Shown here piece by piece: positions 1 to 10,454 of a DNA stretch of 64,000 nucleotides. The DNA lies in assembly GCF_020532645.1 (NCBI RefSeq), contig NZ_JAJAUZ010000008.1, positions 62,001 through 126,000 of the forward strand, in the 5' to 3' direction. How positions within the stretch are numbered: position 1 is the first letter of the stretch; each line of letters starts with the position of its first letter. Both the position numbers and the translations under genes were made by a program. The notes below the pieces were generated by a model. It searched no databases, had not been told where the DNA came from, and saw only the letters and a list, made by a program, of their open reading frames with translations. The stretch comes from Streptomyces bambusae. GTDB lineage: Bacteria > Actinomycetota > Actinomycetes > Streptomycetales > Streptomycetaceae.

Positions 1-372
1 ACCGCCGTCGTCACGTACACCCTGCACAACCAGGGCAACGTCACCCTGCACCCCGCCGGCCGGCTGCGCGCCGAGGGCCTGCTCGGCCGGGACCTGCTGG
101 ACCGGCCGCTCGCCCGGCTGCCCGCCGACCTGCTCCCCGGCACCAGGGTCCGGCTCACCGAGCGCTGGCGCGGGCTGCCCGCCTTCGACCGGCCCGAGAT
201 CCGCGTCACGGTCACCGCGGGCGAGGCCGCCGACCGGGCCGCCGCCGGATTCGCCACCGGCCCCTGGACCCCGGCCGGCACCGCCGCCGGCGTGCTGCTC
301 GCCGGGGCCTCCGCGTTCGCCGGGCGGCGGTACTGGTCGGCACGCGCGGCGGCATCGGGGAGAATGGCCCGC
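1..372 (+). CDS. C-terminal part of a secreted/membrane-anchored protein, cut by window edge, no stop before era
   Basis: The first frame is open from base 1 and translates to an immunoglobulin-like beta-rich stretch (VTYTLHNQGNVTL near the edge, later RPEIRVTVTAG), then a weakly hydrophobic segment around bases 268-330 (GTAAGVLLAGASAFAG) followed by RRYW, the usual end of a membrane-anchored surface protein with the tail inside. This resembles the end of DUF916-type secreted proteins, but the call is only by pattern. Oddly, no stop codon occurs before the era start codon in the same frame, so the reading frame continues into Era. The gene start lies outside the window. Alternatives are a genuine fusion, a lost stop codon, or a sequencing frameshift. 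Confidence 0.5.
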
Positions 373-1314
373 ATGAGCGATCGTTCCCCCTCGTCCACCA
401 CCGCGCACCGCGCGGGCTTCGCCTGCTTCGTGGGCCGGCCCAACGCGGGCAAGTCGACCCTGACCAACGCACTCGTGGGCACGAAGGTCGCGATCACCTC
501 CAACCGGCCGCAGACCACCCGGCACACCGTCCGCGGCATCGTGCACCGCCCGGACGCCCAGCTGGTCCTCGTCGACACGCCCGGCCTGCACAAGCCGCGC
601 ACCCTGCTCGGCGAGCGGCTGAACGACGTGGTGCGCACCACGTGGGCCGAGGTCGACGTGATCGGCTTCTGCCTGCCCGCCGACCAGAAGATCGGCCCCG
701 GCGACAAGTTCATCGCGAAGGAACTCGCCGGGATCAAGAAGACCCCCAAGATCGCCATCGTCACCAAGACGGACCTGGTCGACTCCAAGGCGCTCGCCGA
801 GCAGCTGCTCGCGATCCAGCAGCTCGGCGCCGAGCTGGGCATCGAGTGGGCGGAGATCGTCCCGGTGTCCGCCGTCGGCGACACCCAGGTCAAGCTGCTG
901 GCCGACCTGATCGCCCCGCTGCTGCCGGAGAGCCCCCCGCTCTACCCCGAGGGCGACCTCACCGACGAGCCCGAGATGGTCATGGTCGCCGAGCTGATCC
1001 GCGAGGCCGCCCTCGAAGGCGTCCGCGACGAGCTCCCGCACTCGATCGCCGTGGTCGTCGAGGAGATGCTGCCGCGCGAGAACCGGCCGGCGGACAAGCC
1101 GCTGCTGGACATCCACGCCAACGTCTACATCGAGCGCCCCAGCCAGAAGGGCATCATCATCGGCCCCAAGGGCTCGCGCCTGAAGGAGGTCGGCATGAAG
1201 TCCCGCAAGCACATCGAGGCGCTGCTGGGCACCCCCGTCTTCCTCGACCTGCACGTCAAGGTCGCCAAGGACTGGCAGCGGGACCCCAAGCAGCTCCGCA
1301 AGCTGGGCTTCTGA
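373..1314 (+). CDS. era: GTPase Era, ribosome maturation factor
   Basis: Era binds the 3' end of 16S rRNA and helps assemble the 30S subunit. The 313-residue protein has all GTPase motifs: G1 GRPNAGKS at about residues 21-28, a switch with TRHT, G3 DTPG near 66, G4 TKTD near 131 and a G5 SA. A C-terminal KH RNA-binding domain carries IIIGPKGSRLKEVG. Length is normal for the family. The ATG at 373 is preferred because GGAG at 359-362 sits ten bases upstream; the ATG at 364 would leave only one base. The frame stays open upstream to the window edge. A strong hairpin follows the stop. Confidence 0.95.
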   Translation: MSDRSPSSTTAHRAGFACFVGRPNAGKSTLTNALVGTKVAITSNRPQTTRHTVRGIVHRPDAQLVLVDTPGLHKPRTLLGERLNDVVRTTWAEVDVIGFCLPADQKIGPGDKFIAKELAGIKKTPKIAIVTKTDLVDSKALAEQLLAIQQLGAELGIEWAEIVPVSAVGDTQVKLLADLIAPLLPESPPLYPEGDLTDEPEMVMVAELIREAALEGVRDELPHSIAVVVEEMLPRENRPADKPLLDIHANVYIERPSQKGIIIGPKGSRLKEVGMKSRKHIEALLGTPVFLDLHVKVAKDWQRDPKQLRKLGF

Positions 1315-1333
1315 TCCCGGCGACGGACCACGG

Positions 1334-1368
1334 GGGAGGGGCGGCACCGCACGGGTGCCGCCCCTCCC
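1334..1368. terminator. Convergent hairpin terminator between era and the GNAT gene
   Basis: A perfect 15-bp inverted repeat (GGGAGGGGCGGCACC, loop gcacg) lies between the two converging genes and could end transcription from both sides. There is no U tract, as is common in this G+C-rich group. Confidence 0.75.
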
Positions 1369-1387
1369 TCCCTTCACGACCGCCGCG

Positions 1388-2215
1388 CTACGAGATCTCC
1401 GCGATCAGCGCCGTGCCCGCCCGGCGGAAGCCCGCCCGGGTGTAGATCCGGGCCACGTCCTCGTCGCCCGCGGACAGGAACACCGTGGCGGCACCCGCCT
1501 CGCGGGCCGCGGCCACCAGCGCGGCCGTCACGCCGAGGGCGAAACCCTGCCGGCGGGCGGCGGGCAGCGTCCCCACGCCGACCACCTCGGCGACGTCGCC
1601 CGCGGGGAGGTACTGGCCCGAGCACAGCACCACCCCGTCGCGCACGACCGCGGCCAGCGCCGTGGTACCGGCCGCCAGCTTCCGCGCCACGTACGTCCGC
1701 CGCGCCTCGCTCCCCGGGTCGGCCATCTGCCGCCCCAGCTCCGCGACGCCGGCCTCGCCGAGCGCGGTGCCGGGGGCCGCGAACGCCAGGGTCGGCACGG
1801 TGACGGCGGCCAGCAGCATCGGGTCGTCCGCGCCGAGCAGCCGGACCTCCGGGTGCGGCGGCACGGTCTCCGCCGCCGGGTCCAGCACCATCAGCGGGTG
1901 GGCGTGCACCGGGACGCCCGCCGCCTCGACGGCCGCGCGCAGCCCCGGGGTGGTCTCGGCCACCCACTCGAAGGCCTGCGGCACCTTCAGCTCCCGCTGG
2001 CGCTCCAGCACCCGCGTCACGTCGGCCGGGGTCACCGCCCCGCCGCCGCCCAGCGCGGGCCGCGCGTAGTACTGCCAGCCCTCCGGGTCCTCCTGGACGA
2101 ACAGGGTCAGCGGGCCGAAGTCCTCGGCGCGGGCGCCGCCCAGGCGCGGCACGGTGTCGTAGTACCGCTCCAGGGCGGGCAGGGCATCGTCAGAAATGAT
2201 CACCAGGGCATCCAA
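1388..2215 (-). CDS. GNAT family N-acetyltransferase
   Basis: A 275-residue protein whose C-terminal half has the GNAT fold pattern: VVGVGTLPAARRQGFALG forms the acetyl-CoA pyrophosphate loop (R/Q-x-x-G-x-G/A type), followed by a helix and FLSAGDEDVARIYTRAGF, the typical final strand-helix. The N-terminal about 120 residues are less recognisable and may be a substrate-specific or degenerate second GNAT domain, as seen in many actinomycete acetyltransferases. The substrate cannot be read from sequence. It converges with era and is read in the same direction as the downstream-numbered emfourin and protease genes, 51 bases away, so it might be transcribed after them. Confidence 0.8.
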   Translation of the reverse strand: MDALVIISDDALPALERYYDTVPRLGGARAEDFGPLTLFVQEDPEGWQYYARPALGGGGAVTPADVTRVLERQRELKVPQAFEWVAETTPGLRAAVEAAGVPVHAHPLMVLDPAAETVPPHPEVRLLGADDPMLLAAVTVPTLAFAAPGTALGEAGVAELGRQMADPGSEARRTYVARKLAAGTTALAAVVRDGVVLCSGQYLPAGDVAEVVGVGTLPAARRQGFALGVTAALVAAAREAGAATVFLSAGDEDVARIYTRAGFRRAGTALIAEIS

Positions 2216-2266
2216 GCAGGGACCCGGCGGCCGGGCACCCCGGTTTCGGCCCGCACCGCGGCAGCG

Positions 2267-2536
2267 TCACGCGCCCTCCTTGAGGACCCGCCGGACCAGC
2301 TGCCGCTGGGCGTCGGTCAGGTCCGGATCGGCGCAGTGCACCGTCCGGCCGTCCACGGTGATCCGGTACGAGAAGCCGTCCCGGACCCCTGAGGAGGCGG
2401 GCCGCGGCGGGCCGGGGCGCAGCGCGAGCTCCGCCAGCGCCCGCCACTCGTCCGCGTCCTCCCCGGAGGTGACCTCCACCTCGGCCCGCCGCTCGATGCC
2501 GGCGAAACCGCCCGTCCGGTGCACTTCGATCCGCAT
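2267..2536 (-). CDS. Emfourin-like protealysin inhibitor
   Basis: An 89-residue soluble protein beginning MRIEVHRTGGFAGI. The short N-terminal strand with a GG-x-x-G turn and the small size match emfourins, known inhibitors of protealysin-like M4 proteases that are encoded directly next to their target. Here the gene follows the protease gene by 19 bases on the same strand, so the two are probably one transcript. Start ATG at 2536 is chosen because the longer frame (GTG/ATG at 2572) would overlap the protease stop. The mid-region contains a Pro/Arg-rich stretch (RPGPPRPASSG) and the tail LTDAQRQLVRRVLKEGA. Identity is inferred from context plus the motif, not from a search. Confidence 0.75.
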   Translation of the reverse strand: MRIEVHRTGGFAGIERRAEVEVTSGEDADEWRALAELALRPGPPRPASSGVRDGFSYRITVDGRTVHCADPDLTDAQRQLVRRVLKEGA

Positions 2537-2555
2537 GGCAGGAGTTCTACCGCGG

Positions 2556-3617
2556 TCAGCCGGTCGGCACACCCACCTGCGCCCAGGCCTTCAGCAGCGC
2601 CTGCTGCTCCTCGCCCTCGCCGAAGCGGGTCACGGCCGCCGCCACCGACAGCCGGGCGAAGTCGGCGAAGCTCGCCTTCTTGTCCAGCTCGCCGCCGGTG
2701 AGGGTGTCGTACCAGATCTGTCCGGCCCGCTCCCAGGCGTGTCCGCCGAGGGCGGTGGCCGCCAGGTAGAAGGCGTGGTTGGGGATGCCGGAGTTGATGT
2801 GCACGCCGCCGTTGTCGCGGCCGGTGCGGACGTAGTCGTCCATGGTGGCCGGCTGCGGGTCCTTGCCCAGCACGTCGTCGTCGTACGCGGTGCCCGGGGC
2901 CTTCATGGAGCGCAGGGCGGTGCCCTCGACGGAGGGGGCGAAGAGGCCCGAGCCGATCAGCCAGTCGGCCTCGGCGGCGGTCTGGCCGAGGGTGTACTGC
3001 TTGATCAGGGAGCCGAAGACGTCCGACATGGACTCGTTCAGGGCGCCGGGCTGGCCGAAGTACGTGAGGTTCGCCGTGTACTGGGTGACGCCGTGGGCGA
3101 GCTCGTGGCCGATGACGTCCACGGGGATGGTGAAGTCGAGGAAGATCTCCCCGTCCCCGTCGCCGAACACCATCTGCTCGCCGTTCCAGAAGGCGTTCCC
3201 GTAGTTCTCGTCGTAGTGGACGGTGGCGAGAAGCGGCAGGCCCTCGCCGTCGATCGAGTTCCGTCCGAAGGCCTTCAGGAACAGGTCGAAGGTGGCTCCG
3301 AGACCGGCATAGGCGCGGTTGACGGTGGCGTCCTGGCCGGCTTCCGAGCCCTCGCGCCGGACGATCTCGCCGGGCAGGTCGAGGCCGTTGCGGGCGTCGT
3401 GGATGGTCCGGTTCGGGCGGTCGCCGCCCGGCTCGGCCAGGTCGAGCGCGGGCACCCCGATGACGGTGTTCAGCCGTCGGGTGGTGCGCAGGGAGGCGTC
3501 GGCGATGAGGGTCCGGCGGGCCGGCTCGGCGACGAGCTGGTTGTCGGACTGGGCGAGCCGGTCCAGCAGGTGGGGCGGCACGATCGTGCAGAACACGGGG
3601 TGGAAGGCAGCAGCCAT
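2556..3617 (-). CDS. Protealysin-like M4 (thermolysin family) metalloprotease
   Basis: Zinc peptidase of the M4 family. The zinc site HELAHGVT supplies two His and the catalytic Glu, and NESMSD downstream supplies the third ligand Glu; a second conserved His lies in GGVHINSGIPNHAFY. No signal peptide is visible. The N terminus carries the short propeptide of protealysin-type enzymes, with PPHLLDRLA resembling their conserved Pro-Pro motif, so the enzyme is probably made as a cytoplasmic self-cleaving precursor. Length (about 353 residues) fits this group rather than the larger secreted thermolysins. ATG at 3617 is preferred; ATG at 3626 or GTG at 3644 are possible. An emfourin inhibitor gene follows at once. 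Confidence 0.9.
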   Translation of the reverse strand: MAAAFHPVFCTIVPPHLLDRLAQSDNQLVAEPARRTLIADASLRTTRRLNTVIGVPALDLAEPGGDRPNRTIHDARNGLDLPGEIVRREGSEAGQDATVNRAYAGLGATFDLFLKAFGRNSIDGEGLPLLATVHYDENYGNAFWNGEQMVFGDGDGEIFLDFTIPVDVIGHELAHGVTQYTANLTYFGQPGALNESMSDVFGSLIKQYTLGQTAAEADWLIGSGLFAPSVEGTALRSMKAPGTAYDDDVLGKDPQPATMDDYVRTGRDNGGVHINSGIPNHAFYLAATALGGHAWERAGQIWYDTLTGGELDKKASFADFARLSVAAAVTRFGEGEEQQALLKAWAQVGVPTG

Positions 3618-3678
3618 GGGATCCATGCGACAGCAATGTGGCACCGGGTAACGGTGGTGTCACTAGGTGCGACCATGA

Positions 3679-5745
<2,067 letters not shown>

Positions 5746-5753
5746 CACCGGCG

Positions 5754-5799
5754 CGCCGGGACCCCGCTCCTCCCCACCGGGAGGGGCGGGGTCCCGGCG
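5754..5799. terminator. Hairpin terminator after leuA, shared with converging SDR gene
   Basis: A long stem (CGCCGGGACCCCGC... paired with ...GCGGGGTCCCGGCG) with one G-U-type mismatch separates leuA from the opposing SDR gene. Confidence 0.75.
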
Positions 5800-5812
5800 T
5801 TTCCGCCGGGTC

Positions 5813-6580
5813 CTAGCGGGCGAGGTAGCCGCCGTCCACGGGGAGCACCACGCCCGTGATGAACGAGGCCGCGTCGGAGGCCAGGAAGGCGATGGCGCGG
5901 GCCACCTCGGCAGGCTCGCCGAGCCGCCCCATCGGGTGCGCGGCCACCATCTCCGCCAGGTACTCCGGGCCGCCCGGCTCGTCGGGCAGGGCCAGCACCC
6001 GCTCCGTACGGATGGTTCCGGGCGCCACCGCGTTGACGCGGATGCCGTGCGCGGCCCACTCCACCGCCAGGTGCGCGGTCAGCCCCGAGGCCACGAACTT
6101 CGCCGGCCCGTACGCCGCCTGCCGGGCCTGCCCGGCCAGCCCGGAGATCGAGGACACGCACACCAGGGCGCCGCCCGGCCGCTCCTGGGCGGTCATCGCC
6201 TCGATGGCGTACTTGCAGGTCAGGAACATGCCGCGGCCGTCGACCGCCATCACCCGGTCCCAGTCCTCCGGGGTGGTCTCGCGGACGTCCGACAGCGGCA
6301 GGATCCCGGCGTTCGCCACGGCCACGTCGAGGCGGCCGAAAGCACGCACCGCGGCCGCGACCATACGGCGGTTGTCAGCCGGATCCGCGACGTCGCCGGT
6401 GACCGTCTCGACCGGCACGTCCTCGGCGGCGAGTTCGGCGCGCAGGGCCGCCAGGCCCGCTTCGTTCACATCGGAGGCGGTGACCCCGGCACCCTCGCGG
6501 GCCAGTAGCAGGGCGGTCGCCCGGCCGATCCCGCTCGCGGCTCCGGTCACCAGACACGACTTGTCCTTCACGGCCGACAC
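5813..6580 (-). CDS. SDR family oxidoreductase
   Basis: Classical short-chain dehydrogenase/reductase of about 255 residues. Visible features are the cofactor glycine motif TGAASGIG, an acidic residue after the second strand (ASDVNE) that suggests NAD(H), the NAG motif (VANAGILP), the catalytic Ser in SSISG and Tyr-x3-Lys in YGPAK, and the C-terminal ITGVVLPVDGGY typical of the FabG-like group. The substrate is unknown. The start is uncertain: GTG at 6580 gives VSAVKDKSCLVTG, GTG at 6571 gives VKDKS, and GTG at 6604 would add eight residues; none has a clear ribosome binding site. It is a single gene, convergent with leuA and divergent from the TerB gene. Confidence 0.88.
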   Translation of the reverse strand: MSAVKDKSCLVTGAASGIGRATALLLAREGAGVTASDVNEAGLAALRAELAAEDVPVETVTGDVADPADNRRMVAAAVRAFGRLDVAVANAGILPLSDVRETTPEDWDRVMAVDGRGMFLTCKYAIEAMTAQERPGGALVCVSSISGLAGQARQAAYGPAKFVASGLTAHLAVEWAAHGIRVNAVAPGTIRTERVLALPDEPGGPEYLAEMVAAHPMGRLGEPAEVARAIAFLASDAASFITGVVLPVDGGYLAR

Positions 6581-6743
6581 CGTAAGGGGAGCAGGGGCGC
6601 GCACCGGGGCGCGCAGGGGCGCACTTCGGCCAACTGCCGTCAGGGCGGGGGAGTTGTCTTGTCACAGGGCTGCCGTCGCCACACCGGTGTGGCTAACATC
6701 ACGCCCACGCGGCGATGTTGCCGAAGGGTTACGGAGGTGGGGC

Positions 6744-7430
6744 GTGCTGCCTGCTCGGGGTGAGACCGGCCGGAAGTGGACCGTGTGCGGCGTCCGCACC
6801 ACCTGGAACACCATCGGGGACGGCGAGTTCTTCTGCCCGGGCTGCGGCGGGGACCGCAACTACCGCCGGCGCACCGGCCGCCGCCGCTTCACCCTGCTGG
6901 GCGTACCGCTGCTGCCGCGCGGGCTGGCCGGCCCGGTCGTCGAGTGCGGCAGCTGCCGCGAGCGGTTCGGCACCGAGGTGCTGGAGCACCCCACCTGCAC
7001 CCGGTTCTCCGCGATGCTGCGGGACGCGGTGCACACCGTCGCCCTCGCGGTGCTCGCCGCGGGCGGCACCGGCTCACGGACCGCACTGGAGGCCGCCGCA
7101 GCCACCGTGCGGGCGGCGGGCTCCGAGGAGTGCACCGAGGAGGAGCTGGCGGCCACCGTCGACGCCCTCGCGGTGGACTCCGGGCGGCTGTCCGCGGACA
7201 TGTTCGGCGCCGCGCTCTCCATCGAGCTGCACGAGGCGCTGGAGCCGCTGTCGGCGCACCTGGCACCGGCCGGGCGCGAGTCGGTGCTCCTCCAGGGCGC
7301 CCGGATCGCCCTCTCCGACGGCCCGTACAGCCCCGCCGAGCGGGAGGTGCTGTCGACCGTGGGCACCGCGCTGCGGCTGACCGGCGACGACGTGGCCCGG
7401 CTGCTGGCGGGGGTCCGCGCGTCCGGCTGA
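6744..7430 (+). CDS. Zinc-ribbon TerB-like protein
   Basis: A 228-residue protein of two parts. Residues about 10-75 contain a zinc ribbon with CPGCGG and, after a basic linker, CGSC. Residues about 95-225 are helical and Ala/Glu/Leu-rich, ending in DGPYSPAEREVLSTVGTALRLTGDDVARLL, which resembles the helical metal-binding domain of TerB tellurite-resistance-associated proteins. GTG at 6744 is well supported by GGAGG at 6733-6737 with ideal spacing; longer frames upstream are only antisense to the SDR gene. Function is not known; similar zinc-ribbon/TerB proteins are common in actinomycetes and are thought to sense or bind metal, but nothing here proves that. Confidence 0.7.
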   Translation: MLPARGETGRKWTVCGVRTTWNTIGDGEFFCPGCGGDRNYRRRTGRRRFTLLGVPLLPRGLAGPVVECGSCRERFGTEVLEHPTCTRFSAMLRDAVHTVALAVLAAGGTGSRTALEAAAATVRAAGSEECTEEELAATVDALAVDSGRLSADMFGAALSIELHEALEPLSAHLAPAGRESVLLQGARIALSDGPYSPAEREVLSTVGTALRLTGDDVARLLAGVRASG

Positions 7431-8063
7431 GACCGGGAGAGGGGCGCTCCGGGGCGGCTCGGGGCGCTCCCGGGCCGCCGGCCGAGCCGGCCGCCCCCCG
7501 TCAACAGCACATTCGGCGTCCGTTGGTGCTGTCGCGCTGCGCACGTGCGGGCGCGTCGGGGGCCGCGGGGCGGTAACGATTTGCCCCTACCCGCCCGTCG
7601 AAGGGCTCCTGCGTGGCCGGAATTGATCGTTCCGACCTCCGATCGGCCTCGGTGGATCCACCAGGACGGAACCTTTCACGGCACGTTCACAAGCTGTTCC
7701 GCTTCGCGCCGCGGAACGCGCGTGTGTGCTGGTCGGCGGCCTCGTCGGCCGGGAATCTTCACGGGTGTGCAGGGCAAAGCGCAGCCGTCGCGCCCGGGTC
7801 CCCGTAGCGCACCCGGCCGGTCGTCGCCATGGGGCGATCCCACAAATCACCGACGCTCGCGCATCAACAGTTTGTAGAAGACGACGATGTTCGTGAGGCG
7901 GGTCACGGGCGTTTGATTCCGGTCACACGCCGAGGCCCTGCTCGAAACAGAGCACCGCTTCGATTCACGTGACTGCACTGACAACCCTGGCGGACCCCCG
8001 AGCGCCGCCCAGGGACAACCAGATCTCCTCTCACTTACCTACCTCTTGAAGGGCAAGGCAGAG
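7431..8063. other. 633-bp gene-free stretch upstream of the NCS2 permease
   Basis: No convincing coding frame on either strand; the short frames here have no family signature or ribosome binding site. The first 80 bases are G/C-rich inverted repeats that may terminate the TerB gene. The second half presumably holds the permease promoter and a long 5' leader, including an imperfect hairpin at 7985-8014. I could not match it to a known riboswitch. Confidence 0.5.
7985..8014 (+). promoter_or_regulatory. Imperfect hairpin in the leader of the NCS2 permease gene
   Basis: CCCTGG-CGG at 7985-7993 pairs with CCGCCCAGGG at 8005-8014 with one bulged C; the stem is flanked by ACAA on both sides. It ends 49 bases before the permease start codon. 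It may be an RNA regulatory element or simply a stable fold. Confidence 0.3.
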
Positions 8064-9560
8064 ATGGCACGTGTCGCCGCCCGGCTTTCCGGCTCCGGAG
8101 AGCAGAGCACGCACCCGGTCGACGAGGTGCTCCCCCTTCCCCAGCTCGCGCTGTACGGCTTCCAGCACGTACTCGCCTTCTACGCGGGAGCGGTGATCGT
8201 CCCGATCATCGTCGGTGGTGCTCTGGGACTCAGCACCGAACAGCTGGTCTACCTGATCAACGCAGACCTCTTCACCTGCGGAATCGCCTCGATCATCCAG
8301 GCGTTCGGCATCGGCCGGATCGGCGCGCGGCTGCCGCTGATCCAAGGGGTCACCTTCACCGCCGTCTCCCCGATGATCGCCATCGGGCTCGGCGCCGGCG
8401 GCGGCACCGCCGCCCTCCTGGTGATCTACGGAGCCGTGATCACGGCCGGCCTCGCGACGTTCGCGTTCGCCTGGCTGCCGGCCAGGGCCTTCCGCGCCGT
8501 CATGCGGCTGTTCCCGCCGGTCGTCACCGGCACGGTGATCACGGTCCTCGGCATCGTGCTCATCCCGGTCGGCCTCAACGACGCCGCCGGCGGCCTCGGC
8601 AGCCCCGACTTCGGCGACCCGAAGCACTTCGCGTACGCCGGCGGCACGATGCTCTTCATCCTCGTCCTGATGAAGCTCGGCAGGCCGTTCCTGTCCAGCA
8701 TCGCCATCCTGCTCGGCCTGGTCGGCGGCACCGCCGTCGCCTTCCTGCTCGGCGACGCGAAGTTCGGCGACGTCGGCCGGGCGGACTGGGTGGGCGTCAC
8801 CACGCCGTTCCACTTCGGCGCCCCGAAGTTCGAGTGGTTCCCCATCCTCCTCATGCTCATCGTCATGCTGATCACGATGGTCGAGACCACCGGTGACACG
8901 TACGCCGTCGGCGACATCGTCGGCAAGGACGTCGACAGCGAGACCGTGGCCCGCGCCCTGCGCGCCGACGGCGCCGCCACCGCGCTCGGCGGCGTGCTGA
9001 ACTCCTTCCCGTACGTGGCCTTCGCCGAGAACGTCGGCCTGGTGCGGATGACCAAGGTCAAGAGCCGGTTCGTGGTGGTCGCCGCGGGCGTCTTCATGAT
9101 CGTCCTGGGAATGCTGCCCAAGGCCGCCGCGATCGTCGCCTCCGTCCCGCACGGGGTGCTCGGCGGCGCCGCGACCGTCATGTTCGCGATGGTCGCCCTG
9201 GCCGGCATCCAGACCCTGGCCAAGGTCGACCTCAAGGAGGAGAAGAACGCGCTGGTCATCGGCGTCTCGCTGGCCTTCGCGCTGCTCCCGGCCACCGTCC
9301 CGGTGCTCTTCAAGGAGCACATGGACGCCGACCTGTCCTCGCTGCTCAACAGCGGCGTCACCCTCGGTGCCACCGCCGCCATCGTGCTCAACCTGATCTT
9401 CAACGGCCTGGGCAAGGGCGACGCCCATCGGGCCGAGGAGCCCCCGGCAGTCATCCCGGCCCAGCCGGCGCCGGCCGGACCCGCGGAGCCGGCCGAGGAC
9501 GCCGCGCCGGCGGCCCCGGCCGCGGAGGGCGGCACGACCGCCCCGGCGCCGACCGCATAG
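8064..9560 (+). CDS. NCS2 family nucleobase (uracil/xanthine type) permease
   Basis: Inner-membrane proton symporter of the nucleobase-ascorbate transporter family, 498 residues with about 12-14 hydrophobic segments. Family marks: GFQHVLAFYAG in TM1, LPLIQGVTF in TM3, the conserved Glu of TM8 in MVETTGDTYAVG and the signature AENVGLV in TM10. The Glu in ENVG is seen in uracil-type members, while the neighbouring sequence looks like xanthine/urate carriers, so the substrate is left open. The last 50 residues are an Ala/Pro/Glu-rich cytoplasmic tail. ATG at 8064 with AAGG five bases upstream is preferred over TTG at 8046. It stands alone and ends in a strong terminator. Confidence 0.9.
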   Translation: MARVAARLSGSGEQSTHPVDEVLPLPQLALYGFQHVLAFYAGAVIVPIIVGGALGLSTEQLVYLINADLFTCGIASIIQAFGIGRIGARLPLIQGVTFTAVSPMIAIGLGAGGGTAALLVIYGAVITAGLATFAFAWLPARAFRAVMRLFPPVVTGTVITVLGIVLIPVGLNDAAGGLGSPDFGDPKHFAYAGGTMLFILVLMKLGRPFLSSIAILLGLVGGTAVAFLLGDAKFGDVGRADWVGVTTPFHFGAPKFEWFPILLMLIVMLITMVETTGDTYAVGDIVGKDVDSETVARALRADGAATALGGVLNSFPYVAFAENVGLVRMTKVKSRFVVVAAGVFMIVLGMLPKAAAIVASVPHGVLGGAATVMFAMVALAGIQTLAKVDLKEEKNALVIGVSLAFALLPATVPVLFKEHMDADLSSLLNSGVTLGATAAIVLNLIFNGLGKGDAHRAEEPPAVIPAQPAPAGPAEPAEDAAPAAPAAEGGTTAPAPTA

Positions 9561-9572
9561 GCCTCCCAAGGG

Positions 9573-9609
9573 GTGTCCCCGGCCGGGTACCTGCCCCGGC
9601 CGGGGACAC
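9573..9609. terminator. Hairpin terminator after the NCS2 permease
   Basis: Perfect 15-bp stem GTGTCCCCGGCCGGG / CCCGGCCGGGGACAC with a seven-base loop, 12 bases after the stop codon. Confidence 0.8.
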
Positions 9610-9694
9610 TGCCGTCCCGGGCCGCCCGTACGGATGCCCGGCCGCGGCCCGTACACCCGTCCCCGCCGCGGCGCCGGTACGGGAGAATGGGCCC

Positions 9695-10441
9695 ATGAGT
9701 CTGTTCCGCGACGACGGCATCGTGCTGCGCACCCAGAAGCTGGGCGAGGCGGACCGCATCATCACGATCCTCACCCGCGGCCACGGCCGGGTCCGGGCCG
9801 TCGCCCGCGGAGTGCGCCGCACCAAATCGAAGTTCGGCTCCCGGCTGGAACCTTTCTCCCATGTCGACGTGCAGTTCTTCGCCCGCGGCAGCGACCTCGT
9901 CGGCCGCAGCCTGCCGCTGTGCACGCAGACCGAGACCATCGCCCCGTACGGCGGCGGCATCGTCACCGACTACGCCCGCTACACCGCCGGCACCGCCATG
10001 CTGGAGACCGCCGAGCGGTTCACCGACCAGGAGGGCGAACCCGCCGTCCAGCAGTACCTGCTGCTCGTCGGCGGCCTGCGCACCCTCGCCCGCGGCGAGC
10101 ACGAACCGCACCTGATCCTCGACGCCTTCCTGCTGCGCTCCCTCGCCGTCAACGGCTATGCGCCCTCCTTCCGGGACTGCGCGAAATGCGGCATCCACGG
10201 CCCCAACCGGCACTTCTCCGTGGCCGCGGGCGGAGTGATATGCGGCGACTGCCGCGTCCCCGGAAGCGTCGTACCCTCGGCAGAGGCCATCGGACTGCTC
10301 AGCGCCCTGCTGACGGGCGACTGGGCCACCGCGGACGCCTGCGAGCCGCGGTACGTCAGGGAGGGCAGCGGGCTGGTCTCCGCCTACCTGCACTGGCACC
10401 TGGAGCGCGGGCTACGCTCCTTGCGTTACGTAGAGAAATAA
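9695..10441 (+). CDS. recO: DNA repair protein RecO
   Basis: Mediator that loads RecA on SSB-coated DNA in the RecF pathway. The 248-residue protein opens with the OB-fold pattern [24 protein letters not shown] and [19 protein letters not shown], followed by a helical domain with a zinc site CAKCG ... CGDC near residues 160-187. Size and order of domains are normal. ATG at 9695 is the only sensible start. uppS follows after 13 bases with a ribosome binding site in the gap, so the two form an operon; recO-uppS adjacency is common in actinomycetes. Confidence 0.95.
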   Translation: MSLFRDDGIVLRTQKLGEADRIITILTRGHGRVRAVARGVRRTKSKFGSRLEPFSHVDVQFFARGSDLVGRSLPLCTQTETIAPYGGGIVTDYARYTAGTAMLETAERFTDQEGEPAVQQYLLLVGGLRTLARGEHEPHLILDAFLLRSLAVNGYAPSFRDCAKCGIHGPNRHFSVAAGGVICGDCRVPGSVVPSAEAIGLLSALLTGDWATADACEPRYVREGSGLVSAYLHWHLERGLRSLRYVEK

Positions 10442-10454
10442 GGAGCGCAGCGAC

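Noticed and set aside
5856..7430. A 524-residue version of the TerB-like protein
   Set aside because: The upstream part is antisense to the SDR gene; the GTG at 6744 with a strong ribosome binding site is the better start.
7431..8063. Purine or xanthine riboswitch upstream of the NCS2 permease
   Set aside because: None of the conserved loop sequences I know for those classes could be found; only a generic hairpin is reported.
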